Shown here: piece by piece, positions 37,421-46,800 of the stretch
Layout: each line of letters starts with the position of its first letter
Position numbering within the stretch: position 1 is the first letter of the stretch
NCBI RefSeq assembly: GCF_028389875.1
Contig: NC_084679.1
Span: 62,001-126,000, forward strand
DNA: 64,000 bases
Reading direction: 5' to 3'
Origin: Rhea pennata
Lineage: Eukaryota > Chordata > Aves > Rheiformes > Rheidae
Program-made: the position numbers and the translations under genes
Notes under the pieces: model-generated
The model's database searches: none
The model's input: only the letters and a program-made list of their open reading frames with translations
What the model was told of the DNA's origin: nothing

Positions 37421-37765
37421 AGCAAAGGGTCATTCAGGGGACAAGGGAACAAATCGAGAGCTGTGCGTGCAACGAAAGTTAAAAAATAATAATAAAAAGG
37501 GGGGGCAATGAAAGAGTCAACAGTGCAACTCTGGGGGCACCAAAAGGCAAAGGGAGAGCCTTGGGGCTCACTCAGAAGCTCTCAGAAAACTCTGGGACAG
37601 AGGAGAAATCTAAACAGAGAACATTGTGGCATTCTGCAAAGCATACACAGGGAACTGGGGCACATCAGTAGCACGGAGGCAACCCAAAATGTGAATTGAA
37701 GGCTCCTGAGGACATCAGAGGATAAACACAGGGCTCTGGAAAAAAAAAGGGGGGGGGGGGCTTTG
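37421..37765. repeat. Degenerate purine-rich block resembling the macrosatellite
   Basis: It contains phrases typical of the array's decayed edge (CTCTGGGGGCACCAAAAGG, GGCTCCTGAGGACATCAGAGG, ACTGGGGCACA) with no regular spacing. It ends in an A8-G12-like tract at 37,741-37,762. It is probably a detached relic of the macrosatellite, about 4 kb beyond the array's edge. Confidence 0.45.
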
Positions 37766-38204
37766 GGGCACACAAAAGGGGCCATACGGCACGTTGCAGG
37801 GCTCAGTGCAGCTGATGAGACAGTGCCTGCAGGCTCCTCCTGTCTCAGAGAAACTCTAGCTACCAGCTCCAGGCAGAGAGGCCCCGGCCCCAGACACACA
37901 AAGGATGTTGTAAAGTGCTGAAAACAAATCCGTAATAAGTCTAGACACCTGAGAAACAGCCCTGGAGGGGCCCTGGCTGCACCCACTATGACGGGAGTCA
38001 CCCCCAAGAGTCCCGAGGGTCCAGGCCACGCAAGGGCAACTCCCCACAGCCCCGGGAAGAGCACCGAGTTCCCTGGGAACCACAGGCACTCCAAAGTGCA
38101 AGGGACTTGGGCACCAGCTCCGGGCCCCAGGCACAAAGTGTAACCTCCTCCCCTGGGCATCACCTTCAGGCAAGGGCACATCCGGAACCACAGACACAAC
38201 CACA

Positions 38205-38226
38205 AAGAATAAAGCAGCTGTTTATT
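38205..38226 (-). terminator. Candidate poly(A) site for a minus-strand transcript
   Basis: On the minus strand AATAAA (complement of 38,221-38,226) is followed by a GT-rich stretch (GTGGTTGTGTCTGTGG, complement of about 38,186-38,201), the usual downstream element. A plus-strand AATAAA also sits at 38,208-38,213, so the site may serve both strands. Confidence 0.35.
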
Positions 38227-40897
38227 GTTTTACTGCACACAAACACCACCTGGGAGCGAGTCTGCCACAGAGCTCAGTGCCAGCACACTTCCCCTTACCC
38301 TGTGACACCTGAAGTCATCGTCACGCCAATGTCCATCCGTCAGGGAAGGGTCAACTCCCACCGCAGCCCCTGATGCAGCAGGTGTCTGTGTAGCCGACGG
38401 CCTGCCCTTTCTGCTTTTCCCTTCAGGGATAGGATTCAGCTCTGAGAATTAGAGAGGACAATGCCTGAGCTCGCCTGTCTGTGCTTCCGCTCTGCCCCAG
38501 ACTACAGCCCTGCATGACACTCGCACGGCTCTCGGCTTGCCCGACGCACATCGCCAGTGTCGGTGCGGTGGGCCTGCACCCTATTAAATCCAGACCTCAG
38601 CCCAGCGCAGAGAGCTGAACGCTAGTACAGGGGAAGATGACAAACCCTGAAGGAGGGTTGGCAGCCCGCTGCTTAGGCTTCAGGCCTTACAGTTTATTAT
38701 CTACAGATTTTTCCCTTATCACGGAGCCCTAAGCTCCTGAACCGGAAGTGACAAACTGCACATCTTGGCACCCAAATGGTTCCTGAGGCTGAAAAGCCTA
38801 GGGATGAGGTTGGATTTTAAATCCTGCACCCTAGTCGCTAAATGAGCGACCTGTAAACTCTGACTGATACAGACTGAGCCCCAGAAAATACAGTGACGAA
38901 CCATAACCCCTGCCTGAGACACCCTCAACAACAAACTACATAAACCTCAAGTGGAAAAGTCGAAACCCTTAGCTTTAAGCAAGAAACATCAAAGCACCCA
39001 CAGGCTTGAGAACAGTAAGAAGAAGCCAAAGAGTTTTGCCCACGGCTTAGGAAGTTCCCCCTTCATTTAGAAGGGCAGCAGAACAGGAAGACACGCACCA
39101 CAATCCTGCTACAGTTGCTGTTCAGAGGCTTGGGTTGAGCCACCATTCAAATGTGAACACGTGCACGAATCATGCCACTGGATTGCACTAGGCTGCACTA
39201 CCACCAAACGCACCTGAAACATCGCAAGTGCTAATTCACCTCCCTTACAGACCGTTAAAATTTTTGCTCCTCTCAGCTCTGTAGGCAACCATCCACAGCC
39301 AGTGACACCTGTAACCACTAAGGGCAAAACCACTGCCACCTCCCAGCCCTGCTCACATACAACACAGCCCCAGGACTTAGCTGCGTCCACGCTGCAAGTC
39401 AGGGCTCGCCTTCCGCGGCCAGACAGATCTCTGCAGAAAGCTCCCAGCGATGACAACGCTCTTTTGATGGCCAGACTAGGCTTCCACACCTGCAAAGAGG
39501 CCGGAACAGCTACCAGGAGGCCAGGCAACTGCACAGCCCTCCTAGAGCTATTCCCTAGTCCACAATTACGATTGACTGTAACCGACCAATAACCCCTGTA
39601 AGGAAAGAAGGCTCAGAGTAGATGAACGCAGGCAAGATGCCCCTGAAGCTCGGGAACAGTGTAAGTGCATACGTGGCTCAGCCCAACAGCAAGTATAAAG
39701 CCTAAACAACTAACAAAGGAATTTTTGAAGGGGGCAATGGGCTGGAGCTGGCTTCAACCCACACATTCCTTCCCGGAGCCTGGGGACGCCCAGCGTTGTG
39801 ACAGTGAGCGTATTATAGAGACCAGTAAGAACAATTACACTCGTACTGTGTCCTCAGTATATTACTGTATCACTCCTTTAAATCAAAAATTCTGCATAAC
39901 ATCACATACCTTTAAATCAAGCCTTTATATTAAACGTTGCACTCTCTGTATATGTGGAATATCTAAAAGAACCTGGTCAGAGAGTACTAGACAGACACCA
40001 ACCTCCTACGCAAATCAAACCACTAAGGGCCCTGGGAGATTCTCGTTTTAGAGCTTTTTCCCTACCAAAGCTTTAACGATGGTTCCCTAACCCGGGCAAA
40101 TGCAGTTCCCCCCCACCCCACCCCAAGCACTGTAACAGTTTTTATCCTGGCGTCCCAAGTTGCCATTACGACACGAAGCAGCAAAGCAAGGCAAAAGGCA
40201 GGTGGGATCCCAGCTTACTCATTTTGCCACAAAAATTCTTATTTTAAGGCCTCACTGCTTCTTCCAGGTAAATAGAGCAAAATACAGCTGCAAGCAGGCA
40301 GCTGAGGCTTCACACAGACCTGGTGGCCCTGTTAGCAACAGCAATGCTATAGTGACCGGGCTACCCGTCGCTATTCCCTCACTTCCTTTCCCCGTCTGTG
40401 AATCATGGCTTATTACTCGCAAGTTCTGTAAGGATGAGGCCACCTTCCTACAGCTGAAAGCTCCTTGTTGGGACTGGCAGCAGAACTTTTCCATTGGCAT
40501 TTGGATCCTCCTGGCTGCTCTCAACATGTGATACCTTACAGAGGTCTGAGAGTGGTAGCCTGTACTTCTTCACGGCAGCGTGCAGTCGTTCCCCGATGTT
40601 ATGAACGCCTAGGATCAACACAGTTTATAAATACTACCGCTATGGGGTGTAAAGACACGCTCAAACGTCTGCAACCAAAGAAAACGTCTCCGGGTCTGAC
40701 GGGACAATCCATACGCATCGGCACCTAGAGCTCAAGAGGGGGCTAGCACCCCCTCTTGGGTGACGTTCTTCTAGCAGGCTGTCTATCTGAACTCCCCCGT
40801 CTTGCCTAAGAGTCCCCCCGAGACACCATAACTTTGTCAGCCAGCACTTGCTGATGGAGGCATAGTAAAATCCATGACCCTGTAAAAGCATAGGGCA

Positions 40898-40980
40898 AAG
40901 CAAAACAAAAAAAAAAAAAAACCCCAAAACCAAAAAAAAAAAAAACCCACAAACCACAAAAAAGACACAAAAAAACAAAG
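40898..40980. repeat. A-rich low-complexity tract
   Basis: Runs of A interrupted by CCCC, CC and CAC. Low-complexity sequence only, though A-rich tails of this kind often mark old retrocopies. Confidence 0.9.
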
Positions 40981-41768
40981 CTCCGCAGAAAATCGTAAGA
41001 ATCTAAAGCTGTTTTTAAGCACAAAAGCAGCTCTAACACACACACACAAGCAAGGTAGACAGGGAATACGCAGGCCACAAATACCACTTCCCCCACTCCT
41101 GTTTCGGAAGGTGTGAGGACACTCGGGCGTGCTGTGAAAGGGAAGTTAGACTAAGTAGCCGCTAGACAGGAATCTGTCGGAACCCTTCTGCGTCCACATT
41201 TCTGGCGCAACTGTGCTCTGCCCCTCAGTCAGACGCGCAAGAAGATTCACTGCTTGCGACGCTTGCACAGAACCCCCTCCGCTCGTTAAGATGAGTGCCC
41301 ACCGAGCCACTTGGAGAGATGATCCCCTGCTATCTAGTCGTATGCCTGGCATTAATACTACAGAGGGACCTGAGCGTGTTGGATTGCCTCTGTCCTATCA
41401 AAGGTAGAAGTCTCAAAGACAGTTACAGCCCAGATTGCTGCTAAATGGTCTTTCTCACACTCAGAGAATTTGCGTTCTGGCCCCAAAGGGGATGTGAGAA
41501 TGGTGCTACTGGCACCTGCTTTCCCTTACTGCTGTTTTCTAATGGCACTGCTCCCACAGAGTCAGCAGATGTGGAAAGCATTACTGAAAAAGGCTTGCCT
41601 TTTCCTGGGAGTTTGAGGGCAGGAAGTGTTAGTTAATTCCACGAGGCTTTAACATTTCCTCTATCTACTGTCTTCCTCTTTCCCCAAATACCACTGCCCA
41701 GTAACTAACTGGGGGTTGCTCTAACTGAGCCCTCTGAAAACAATCTCTTAATTTTACAGTTCACATGC

Positions 41769-41812
41769 TTTCTCCCTCTCTCTCTCTCTCTCTTCCTCCC
41801 TCTCCTTCTTCA
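41769..41812. repeat. CT-rich microsatellite
   Basis: About nine perfect CT dinucleotides in a longer pyrimidine tract. Confidence 0.9.
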
Positions 41813-42736
41813 GTAACTCTGACTACTTGACTATCATTCCCCTAAGATAATTATTTGCTGCCTTGCAGCTTTTAAAATAGGATCTCTCGTAGACACAAAG
41901 TCACGCGTACAGAAATACACGTAGGTGGCATACTCGCCTGTAAGGCGGACAAACCTTCCGTACACTTCGGTGATCTATTATTCCGATCGCTAGTAATGGT
42001 GAGCCTTCCTAATCAGGAAGGATGGGCTTTCCTTTGCGGGAGATGGAGACAGCTCTCAGCTGGTTCCATGTGGTTTTCTCACTTCAGCTTGCTTATGTTT
42101 TTCTGGTCTCTTCAACTTCAGCCATGGCAATTCGTCTGAAAGAGTAAGTATTGCATCCTTCCCCTTCTATCTACACATGTCCGATAACAAAACAAAACAG
42201 AAACAGCCAAAGCAAAACTAAAGCAGATACAGTTAATGATATCCACAGGGCAGGAACGGGTTGCTTAGCCCTCAATGCTCCCTCCGAGAGGCCGAAATAA
42301 CAAACAGTTATTACCAAGTCAGCTTACTTGCCCATGGCAGAACACCTCCTTCTGCAGCAGTTGCTGGGGATATCAGAGGTCCACTGCGTTTTTCCATTCT
42401 TGTTTCATTCACTTTATCCCTTAGGTATTAATCACCAAAAGACTGCTTGTCCAGCTTTCCTCTCCATCAGCATTTGCTATCGATGGTTCCAGCTCAGTAA
42501 CAAAGAGAAAGCTAGCATTTTACTCTCAATGAAAGGCAACGAAAGCATTTATATATGTTCTTTTTCTCTTTCCCGTGTTCTTTTCCCTTTGCTTTTTTTT
42601 TTTCCTCCCCTCCTTTCTTAAAGAAAAGGTCTCAATACAGCACTTTACATCATACAATACATGGCAAACTGGAAACATTGCGTACAGCAATTACAGCTAG
42701 GTTATTAGATAGGCAGGCATATCACCTAATACTTAC

Positions 42737-42940
42737 CTACGCCATCTTCCGTGAAACCTTGTTTTTATCCTGCTTCAGTATTATCCTGCTTTTTCAGTAT
42801 TATCGTTACTGTTCAGGGTGTCTGGGGACGTCTTTCTTCTATCTCTCTGCTCGCTTGCTCACTTGCTCACCTGGCCACGCTTCTCAAGGGAACAACTCGG
42901 GGCTGCGCTAATCATACCTGACTCGCATTCTCCTTCAGCT
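42737..42940 (-). ncRNA. Candidate first exon of a minus-strand transcript
   Basis: On the minus strand, running out of the CpG island, there are two good 5' splice sites: GGCCAG|GTGAGC (exon end at 42,871) and GCGTAG|GTAAGT (exon end at 42,737). The second follows GGAAGATGGCG, an ETS/YY1-like initiator region common at housekeeping starts. The only ATG there is followed at once by a stop (ATGGCGTAG), so this would be non-coding or 5' untranslated. No downstream exon could be assigned. Confidence 0.35.
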
Positions 42941-44330
42941 GGTTTGCTCCAGAGGGTTCCACCTTCCCGGGACTCACCGGCGCTCCGGGCCACGCCTGCC
43001 GCAACAGGAGCTGACCTCCCGCCGACGCCGCAACCCTGCTCCAGGGCCCGCCCGCGGCCCCGCTCCTCCAGGCTCCGTCCACAGGGGCGAGCGCACGCTC
43101 CGGCCCGCGCTGGGCAGGAGCCGGGGACCTAAAGGCGACACACGACGAAGGCAAAGTCAGACCCGCGCTGCGGCACACGCGGCGCAGCGCAGACCCCGCC
43201 CGGCACTCCCGGCGGGGCCGAGCCGGGCCCCAGCCCCCGCCGCCCCGAGCCCCGCACCGCCGCCTCCGCGCAGCGACGGTCTCAGCGGGCAGGCGGCAGC
43301 CCGATGCCCGCGGCCACCCGAAGCGACGCGCTCGCCTCATGGCCGCCCCCCGATCCTCCACTTCAGCCGGCCTCGGCCCGTACTCGCCGCCGCAGGAAAG
43401 CTCCGGCCTTGCTCGCCGCCATGCTGCTTCCCAGGGCCGCGCGTGCGCCGTGCGTGAACGGGGCGCGGCCGCAACGGGAGGGGCGGGGGTAGGCGAGACC
43501 CGGGGAAGAACCCTCGCGTACCCACGTTGCAGCGCTGTTCGTGGGCGGCTCCCGCGGGCGAACCGCAGTCCGCCACGGTCCCGCGGGGCTCTCCCTGCGG
43601 CTGCTCTGCGCGTGCCCAAGAGCGGGAGGCGATCAGCGAGCAGCCTCTGGGACTGCCCCGGAGCGAGAGTCCCGCAGAGCAGCTCCGAGACAGCACTGCC
43701 CGTCCCCGCGACACCGGGAGGCAGCGATAAGGAAGAGCTCCCTGCGCTACCGCCCCGTGAGCGCCGGGAAGGGGCGAGGAGCAGGGCCCGTGCGCTTTCC
43801 CGTGATCAAAACACCGGAGAGGAGCGGCGAACATGGCGAGCGGCACTACGCGCGTGTGCGACGGCTGCCGGCCGTATACTCCGCCCGCGGCGGCAGTACT
43901 GGTTTGTGGACACGCGAGGGCAGCAGTGACGGCGGCGGAGCGCAGTGCGCATGCACGAGCCGTGGTCTGGTGCAGTACCGCCTGTTCAACATGCGGTGGC
44001 AAAAACGAGCACGGCGGAACACCGTGCGCATGCGCTTACTGGGTCGGTGGCAGATGACCGGCATGGCCGACCGGAAGCCCAGTGCCGGAAGACTACCTCT
44101 CCCGGCATGCCGCGGGGGTGCCCCGCCCCGTCGTTCAAGTTTGACCCTACGGCGATTCCGTTCTGTCCCGTTCCCCAGTACCGTCCGGGGCTTCTCCCGC
44201 GATCGGCTGCGGGACTGTTCCGACTCTGCCTCTCTTCCCCCACACCCCACTATCCGCAGAGCGTGGGAGGGGAAGGGCTAGGAGGTGGCGAGGCGGGAAA
44301 TGACACTCTCGCGTATTCACAGCCTGGTGC
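42940..44330. promoter_or_regulatory. CpG island, probably bidirectional promoter
   Basis: Very high G+C with dense CpG, no TATA box, and NRF1-type sites TGCGCATGCA (43,946-43,955) and TGCGCATGCG (44,025-44,034). Splice donors lie on its minus-strand side. Long open frames occur on both strands (for example minus 42,912-43,619 and plus 43,339-43,929), but stop-poor frames are expected in such sequence and none shows a known domain. An ATGG in good context at about 43,833 plus (MASGTTRVCDGC...) and one at about 43,421 minus (MAASKAGAF...) could be starts of unrecognised proteins. I cannot support either. Confidence 0.7.
44060..44175 (+). promoter_or_regulatory. Isolated copy of the ETS/ZNF143 unit with related flank
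   Basis: CCGGAAGCCCAGTGCCGGAAG is followed by ACTACCTCTCCCGGCATGC, the same order and spacing as the units at 35.6-36.6 kb, then GCGGGGGTGC and a GACCCTAC...GATTCCGTTCT stretch that parallels the sequence after the last array unit. This marks the two sites as duplicates of one ancestral promoter segment. Here the unit is present once. Confidence 0.75.
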
Positions 44331-44399
44331 TGCAGCACTGGGAACAAAGAGTGGTTTGGAAGAGATCAGTGATCGCTGGAGGTATTAATGAGCTGCGAA

Positions 44400-44655
44400 T
44401 CAATAATCTGTTTGGGGAATAATAACTGGTCTAGGGGGCAAGTATAGGACTCGGGAGCAATTATAGGTCTGAAGAGCAATAACTGGTTTGGGTGCAATTG
44501 CTGGTCTGGTGAGCAATTACAGGTCTGGGAAGCAATTACAGGTCTGGTCGGCAATAAGTGGTCTGGGTAGCAATTATTGGTCTCGGGAGGGCAAAAAGAG
44601 TTCGGGGAGTGATAAGTGATGTAGGTGCTGTTATTGGTCTGGGGAGCAGACCAGT
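44400..44655 (+). repeat. Degenerate minisatellite of about 22 bp
   Basis: About eleven imperfect units of the form GGTCTGGGGAGCAATTACA. The best-preserved neighbours are at about 44,500-44,560. Confidence 0.85.
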
Positions 44656-44699
44656 GACACTGGGGAACATTGTAACTGTCTGTCACAGATGGCCTTGCT

Positions 44700-44935
44700 C
44701 AAACCAGCAACATCTTTTTCTGCCTACATGCTTCTTTTTCTCTTTCCATCCTTCTGTCTCCTTCTCTATCCTCCTTTTCCTGACTCTATCCCTCTTTTCC
44801 CTTCTCCATCTTTCTTCTGCTTCCCATCCCCTCTCCATCCTTCTGCCTTGCTCTCCAACGCTCTGAGTTGCTGTCCCTCCTTTCCTGTTTCCATCCCTCT
44901 GTCCATCTCTCCATTCCTTCTGCAGTCAGACCTGG
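44700..44935 (+). repeat. Pyrimidine-rich degenerate minisatellite
   Basis: Repeated TTTCCATCCTTCTG / CTCCATCCTTCTG / TTTCCATCCCTCTG words, almost all C and T on the plus strand. It directly follows the 22-bp array. Confidence 0.75.
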
Positions 44936-45129
44936 AGGCACATCCCAGCTGGAGGCACTGGAGCCGGTGGGATCCTGTTACATCTTGCCAGGGGAGGTAT
45001 CTCTTTGGCGTGTGTAGAGGGTTTCTGTTCGGATAATAAAGTTACTGTGTGTTCTCGTGTCCTCCATGCCTCAGCCAGAGGTGCAACAGCGCAAGAAAGG
45101 GCGTTAAAGACCCTTCTCCCACTAACACA

Positions 45130-45890
45130 GCCCCTTCGATGTCTTCATAAGGGCAGCGGCGAGCCCGCCGATGGCAGTGCGCATGCGTGGGAGCCCGGGC
45201 TGCAGTATTGACTTGCGCTCACACGGGGGCAGCGGCGGGGGCAGCGGCGAGCCCGCCGACAGCACTGCGCATGCGTGGGAGCCCGGGCTGCAGTATTGAA
45301 TTGCGCACACACGGGGGCAGGGGCGGGCCCGCCGACGGCACTGCGCATGCGTGGGAGCGCCGGCTGGCGCGCTGGATTGCATTCACACGTGGGCAGTTCA
45401 CCGCAGTGGCAAAGTCGGCCCAAAGCGGCAGCGAGCTGCTGAAACACGCCTGACTGTCCTTAAGACAGAGATCACCAGTGGGAAGGCCTGTCTATGGTGC
45501 AGGACCCAGGGCTCCGGTGAGGGTCAGGGAGCCCGGCTGGCTTTAGCGGCAATGCCAGAGAACACGGGAAGCTCGAGGGTGAAAACGGCCTGTCGGACGC
45601 AGTGGGCAGTGTGCACGGGGTATTGCGCATGCGCGAGCCTCCTGGCCGTGTGCCGGCTGGAGCACAAATCGGCGCGGTTGGCGGGTCCAGGCACTGCGCG
45701 TGCGTTGGGCCGCGAGCCGAGCTCGCGCCGGCGGCGTGCGCACGCCGTGGGCTGGTCTCGCTGCTGTGTGGTGGTGGGCGGGCGGCAACGCTGGCTGCGA
45801 GGACGTAGGCGGCCACGCTCCCTCCCAGGGCTGCCAGAGGGCTCCCTCCCAGAGTCTGCAGTACTGCTCCATGGTCACCCGAAGGCAGCG
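45130..45890. promoter_or_regulatory. CpG island with clustered NRF1 sites
   Basis: TGCGCATGCG occurs at 45,178, 45,266, 45,342 and 45,624, with TGCGCGTGCG at 45,695. A 5' splice site AAGGCAGCG|GTAAGC sits at the plus-strand edge (exon end about 45,892), preceded by an ATGG (MVTRRQR...), so a plus-strand first exon is possible. No protein is recognised. Confidence 0.6.
45151..45378 (+). repeat. NRF1-site minisatellite, three units of about 76-88 bp
   Basis: Units starting near 45,151, 45,240 and 45,317 share GGCAGCGGCGAGCCCGCCGA, TGCGCATGCGTGGGAG and GGGCTGCAGTATTGA-like segments. The first spacing is 88 bp (with about 12 extra bases, AGCGGCGGGGGC-like) and the second is 76 bp. Each unit carries one near-perfect NRF1 palindrome. 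Confidence 0.88.
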
Positions 45891-45892
45891 GT

Positions 45893-46132
45893 AAGCTATA
45901 TGTTAGTGCTGGTAATCACACGATGGCAGCAGCCAGCACACGCTGGTTTTAAACACTTGCCTGTGTCCCTTTTAATGTCTGAACTACTATGAGGCCTCAT
46001 GCTGCAGAGGGAATCTGCAGGTGCTGTGGAAGACCAGCAAAGGGCACGGGCTAGGGGACAACAAATGGCCAATGGAGAGCCCTGTAGGGGCATCAGGGGG
46101 CTAACAGAGGCATTCCCCACACGCAGAATCTT
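45893..46132. other. Short gap with macrosatellite-like purine words
   Basis: At 45,990-46,110 phrases such as GGGCACGGGCTAGGGGAC, AACAAATGGCC and GGGGGCTAACAGAGG recall the decayed macrosatellite. This is too short to be sure. Confidence 0.3.
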
Positions 46133-46462
46133 CTACATAAGCAGGAACCAACAAGAGCAAGTGGAGCCTGTGGCCCCTGCCACTGTGCCCCAAACCTTCC
46201 CTGCCATAAGTGCTTTGATACGAGGTAAACAATCCGCATCTTGACCTGTAGATGTTGTCTGATGTTCCAGCCACTGGAACTCCACTGCCTCTCCTGCCTG
46301 TAGCCACTCATCCTTGCCTGATCTGCTTGCATGCACTCCTATCACTTGTTCCACCCAGTCAGGACACCTGACACAGCAAAGAGAGCAATACTTGGATATA
46401 TTGCATTCTAAAACATACTCCGTGATGTAGCTCTTGTTCTTTCTTTTGGCACGGGATGCCAT
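46133..46462 (-). CDS. Weak candidate: small unrecognised ORF after a splice acceptor
   Basis: On the minus strand, ATTTGTTTTGCAG (acceptor, exon start about 46,478) is followed 16 bases later by ATGG opening a frame of about 109 codons to 46,133. The product begins MASRAKRKNKSYITE and contains a cysteine cluster CSLCCVRCPDW and a mixed charged stretch, unlike the low-complexity frames elsewhere in this region. I do not recognise the family. No domain, no clear donor and no companion exon could be found, and an LTR-like repeat begins 70 bases upstream. It could be an exon of a small gene, a relic of a mobile element or chance. Confidence 0.2.
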   Translation of the reverse strand: MASRAKRKNKSYITEYVLECNISKYCSLCCVRCPDWVEQVIGVHASRSGKDEWLQAGEAVEFQWLEHQTTSTGQDADCLPRIKALMAGKVWGTVAGATGSTCSCWFLLM

Positions 46463-46532
46463 GATTGTTCTGACACAGCTGCAAAACAAATTATAAAGGT
46501 TACTTCTGCAGCAAAGGAATAAACAGCCAAAC

Positions 46533-46800
46533 TGTCAGGGCCCTGAGTGTACTAATAGGCCTTAATGGCCCTGCTTGTCTCACCTGGAGCCATCCTCCAC
46601 ACTTCTGCCCATAGATCCAGGAGCTTAAATAAGCTCAGGCCTGAGCCTTCAAACTTTGCCTGAGCCATATCATAGATGTAGCTATCTCCAGTTCTGTTCT
46701 GGCCTTACCTCCTGGCCAGATCTCAGATCTATGTTTTAGGTAGCTAGGTTCCTGCATAGACCCCTCAGCTGTATGTTGTAGCTTGTCTCCAGTCTTCTCT
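46533..46800 (+). mobile_element. LTR-like interspersed repeat, copy 1
   Basis: Begins TGTCAGGGCCCTGAGT and has an AGCTTAAATAAGCTCAGGCC region that could act as a promoter or R region, then TGAGCC/CCTGAGCCATA words. It matches the reverse complement of 59,052-59,276 over most of its first 170 bases (shared CTAAYAGGCC, CTCACCTGG, GGCYTGRGCCTTCA, TGCCTGAGC). Two dispersed copies in opposite orientation show that this is an interspersed repeat. The 3' end is not clear, and the class (LTR) is inferred from TGTC...GACA ends in the other copy. Confidence 0.55.

Larger units (their letters stand above)
37766..42640. other. Non-coding-looking interval between CpG islands
   Basis: No protein family is recognisable on either strand. 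Visible items are facing poly(A) signals near 38,208-38,226, a further minus-strand AATAAA at 38,693-38,698, a single perfect ETS site ACCGGAAGTG at 38,741-38,750, an A-rich tract at 40,898-40,980, a CA run near 41,036 and a CT run at 41,769-41,812. The minus-strand poly(A) signals and the minus-strand splice donors near 42.7-42.9 kb would fit a minus-strand non-coding transcript spanning this interval. That is inference. Confidence 0.4.

Noticed and set aside
37028-37489. A 153-codon plus-strand frame downstream of the first CpG island.
   Set aside because: Low-information sequence running into the purine-rich block; no family resemblance, no splice support.
38620-38880. Possible C/D box snoRNA (GATGA and CTGA words).
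   Set aside because: No RTGATGA C box is correctly spaced with a D box, and there is no terminal stem.
41900-41990. Possible tRNA-like fold around GGCATACTCGCCTGTAAGGCGG.
   Set aside because: Only one stem-like pairing; no A and B boxes or complete cloverleaf.
42912-43929. Long frames on both strands in the CpG island (235 and 196 codons).
   Set aside because: Stop codons are rare in such GC-rich DNA; the products are A, R, P and G-rich with no domain.
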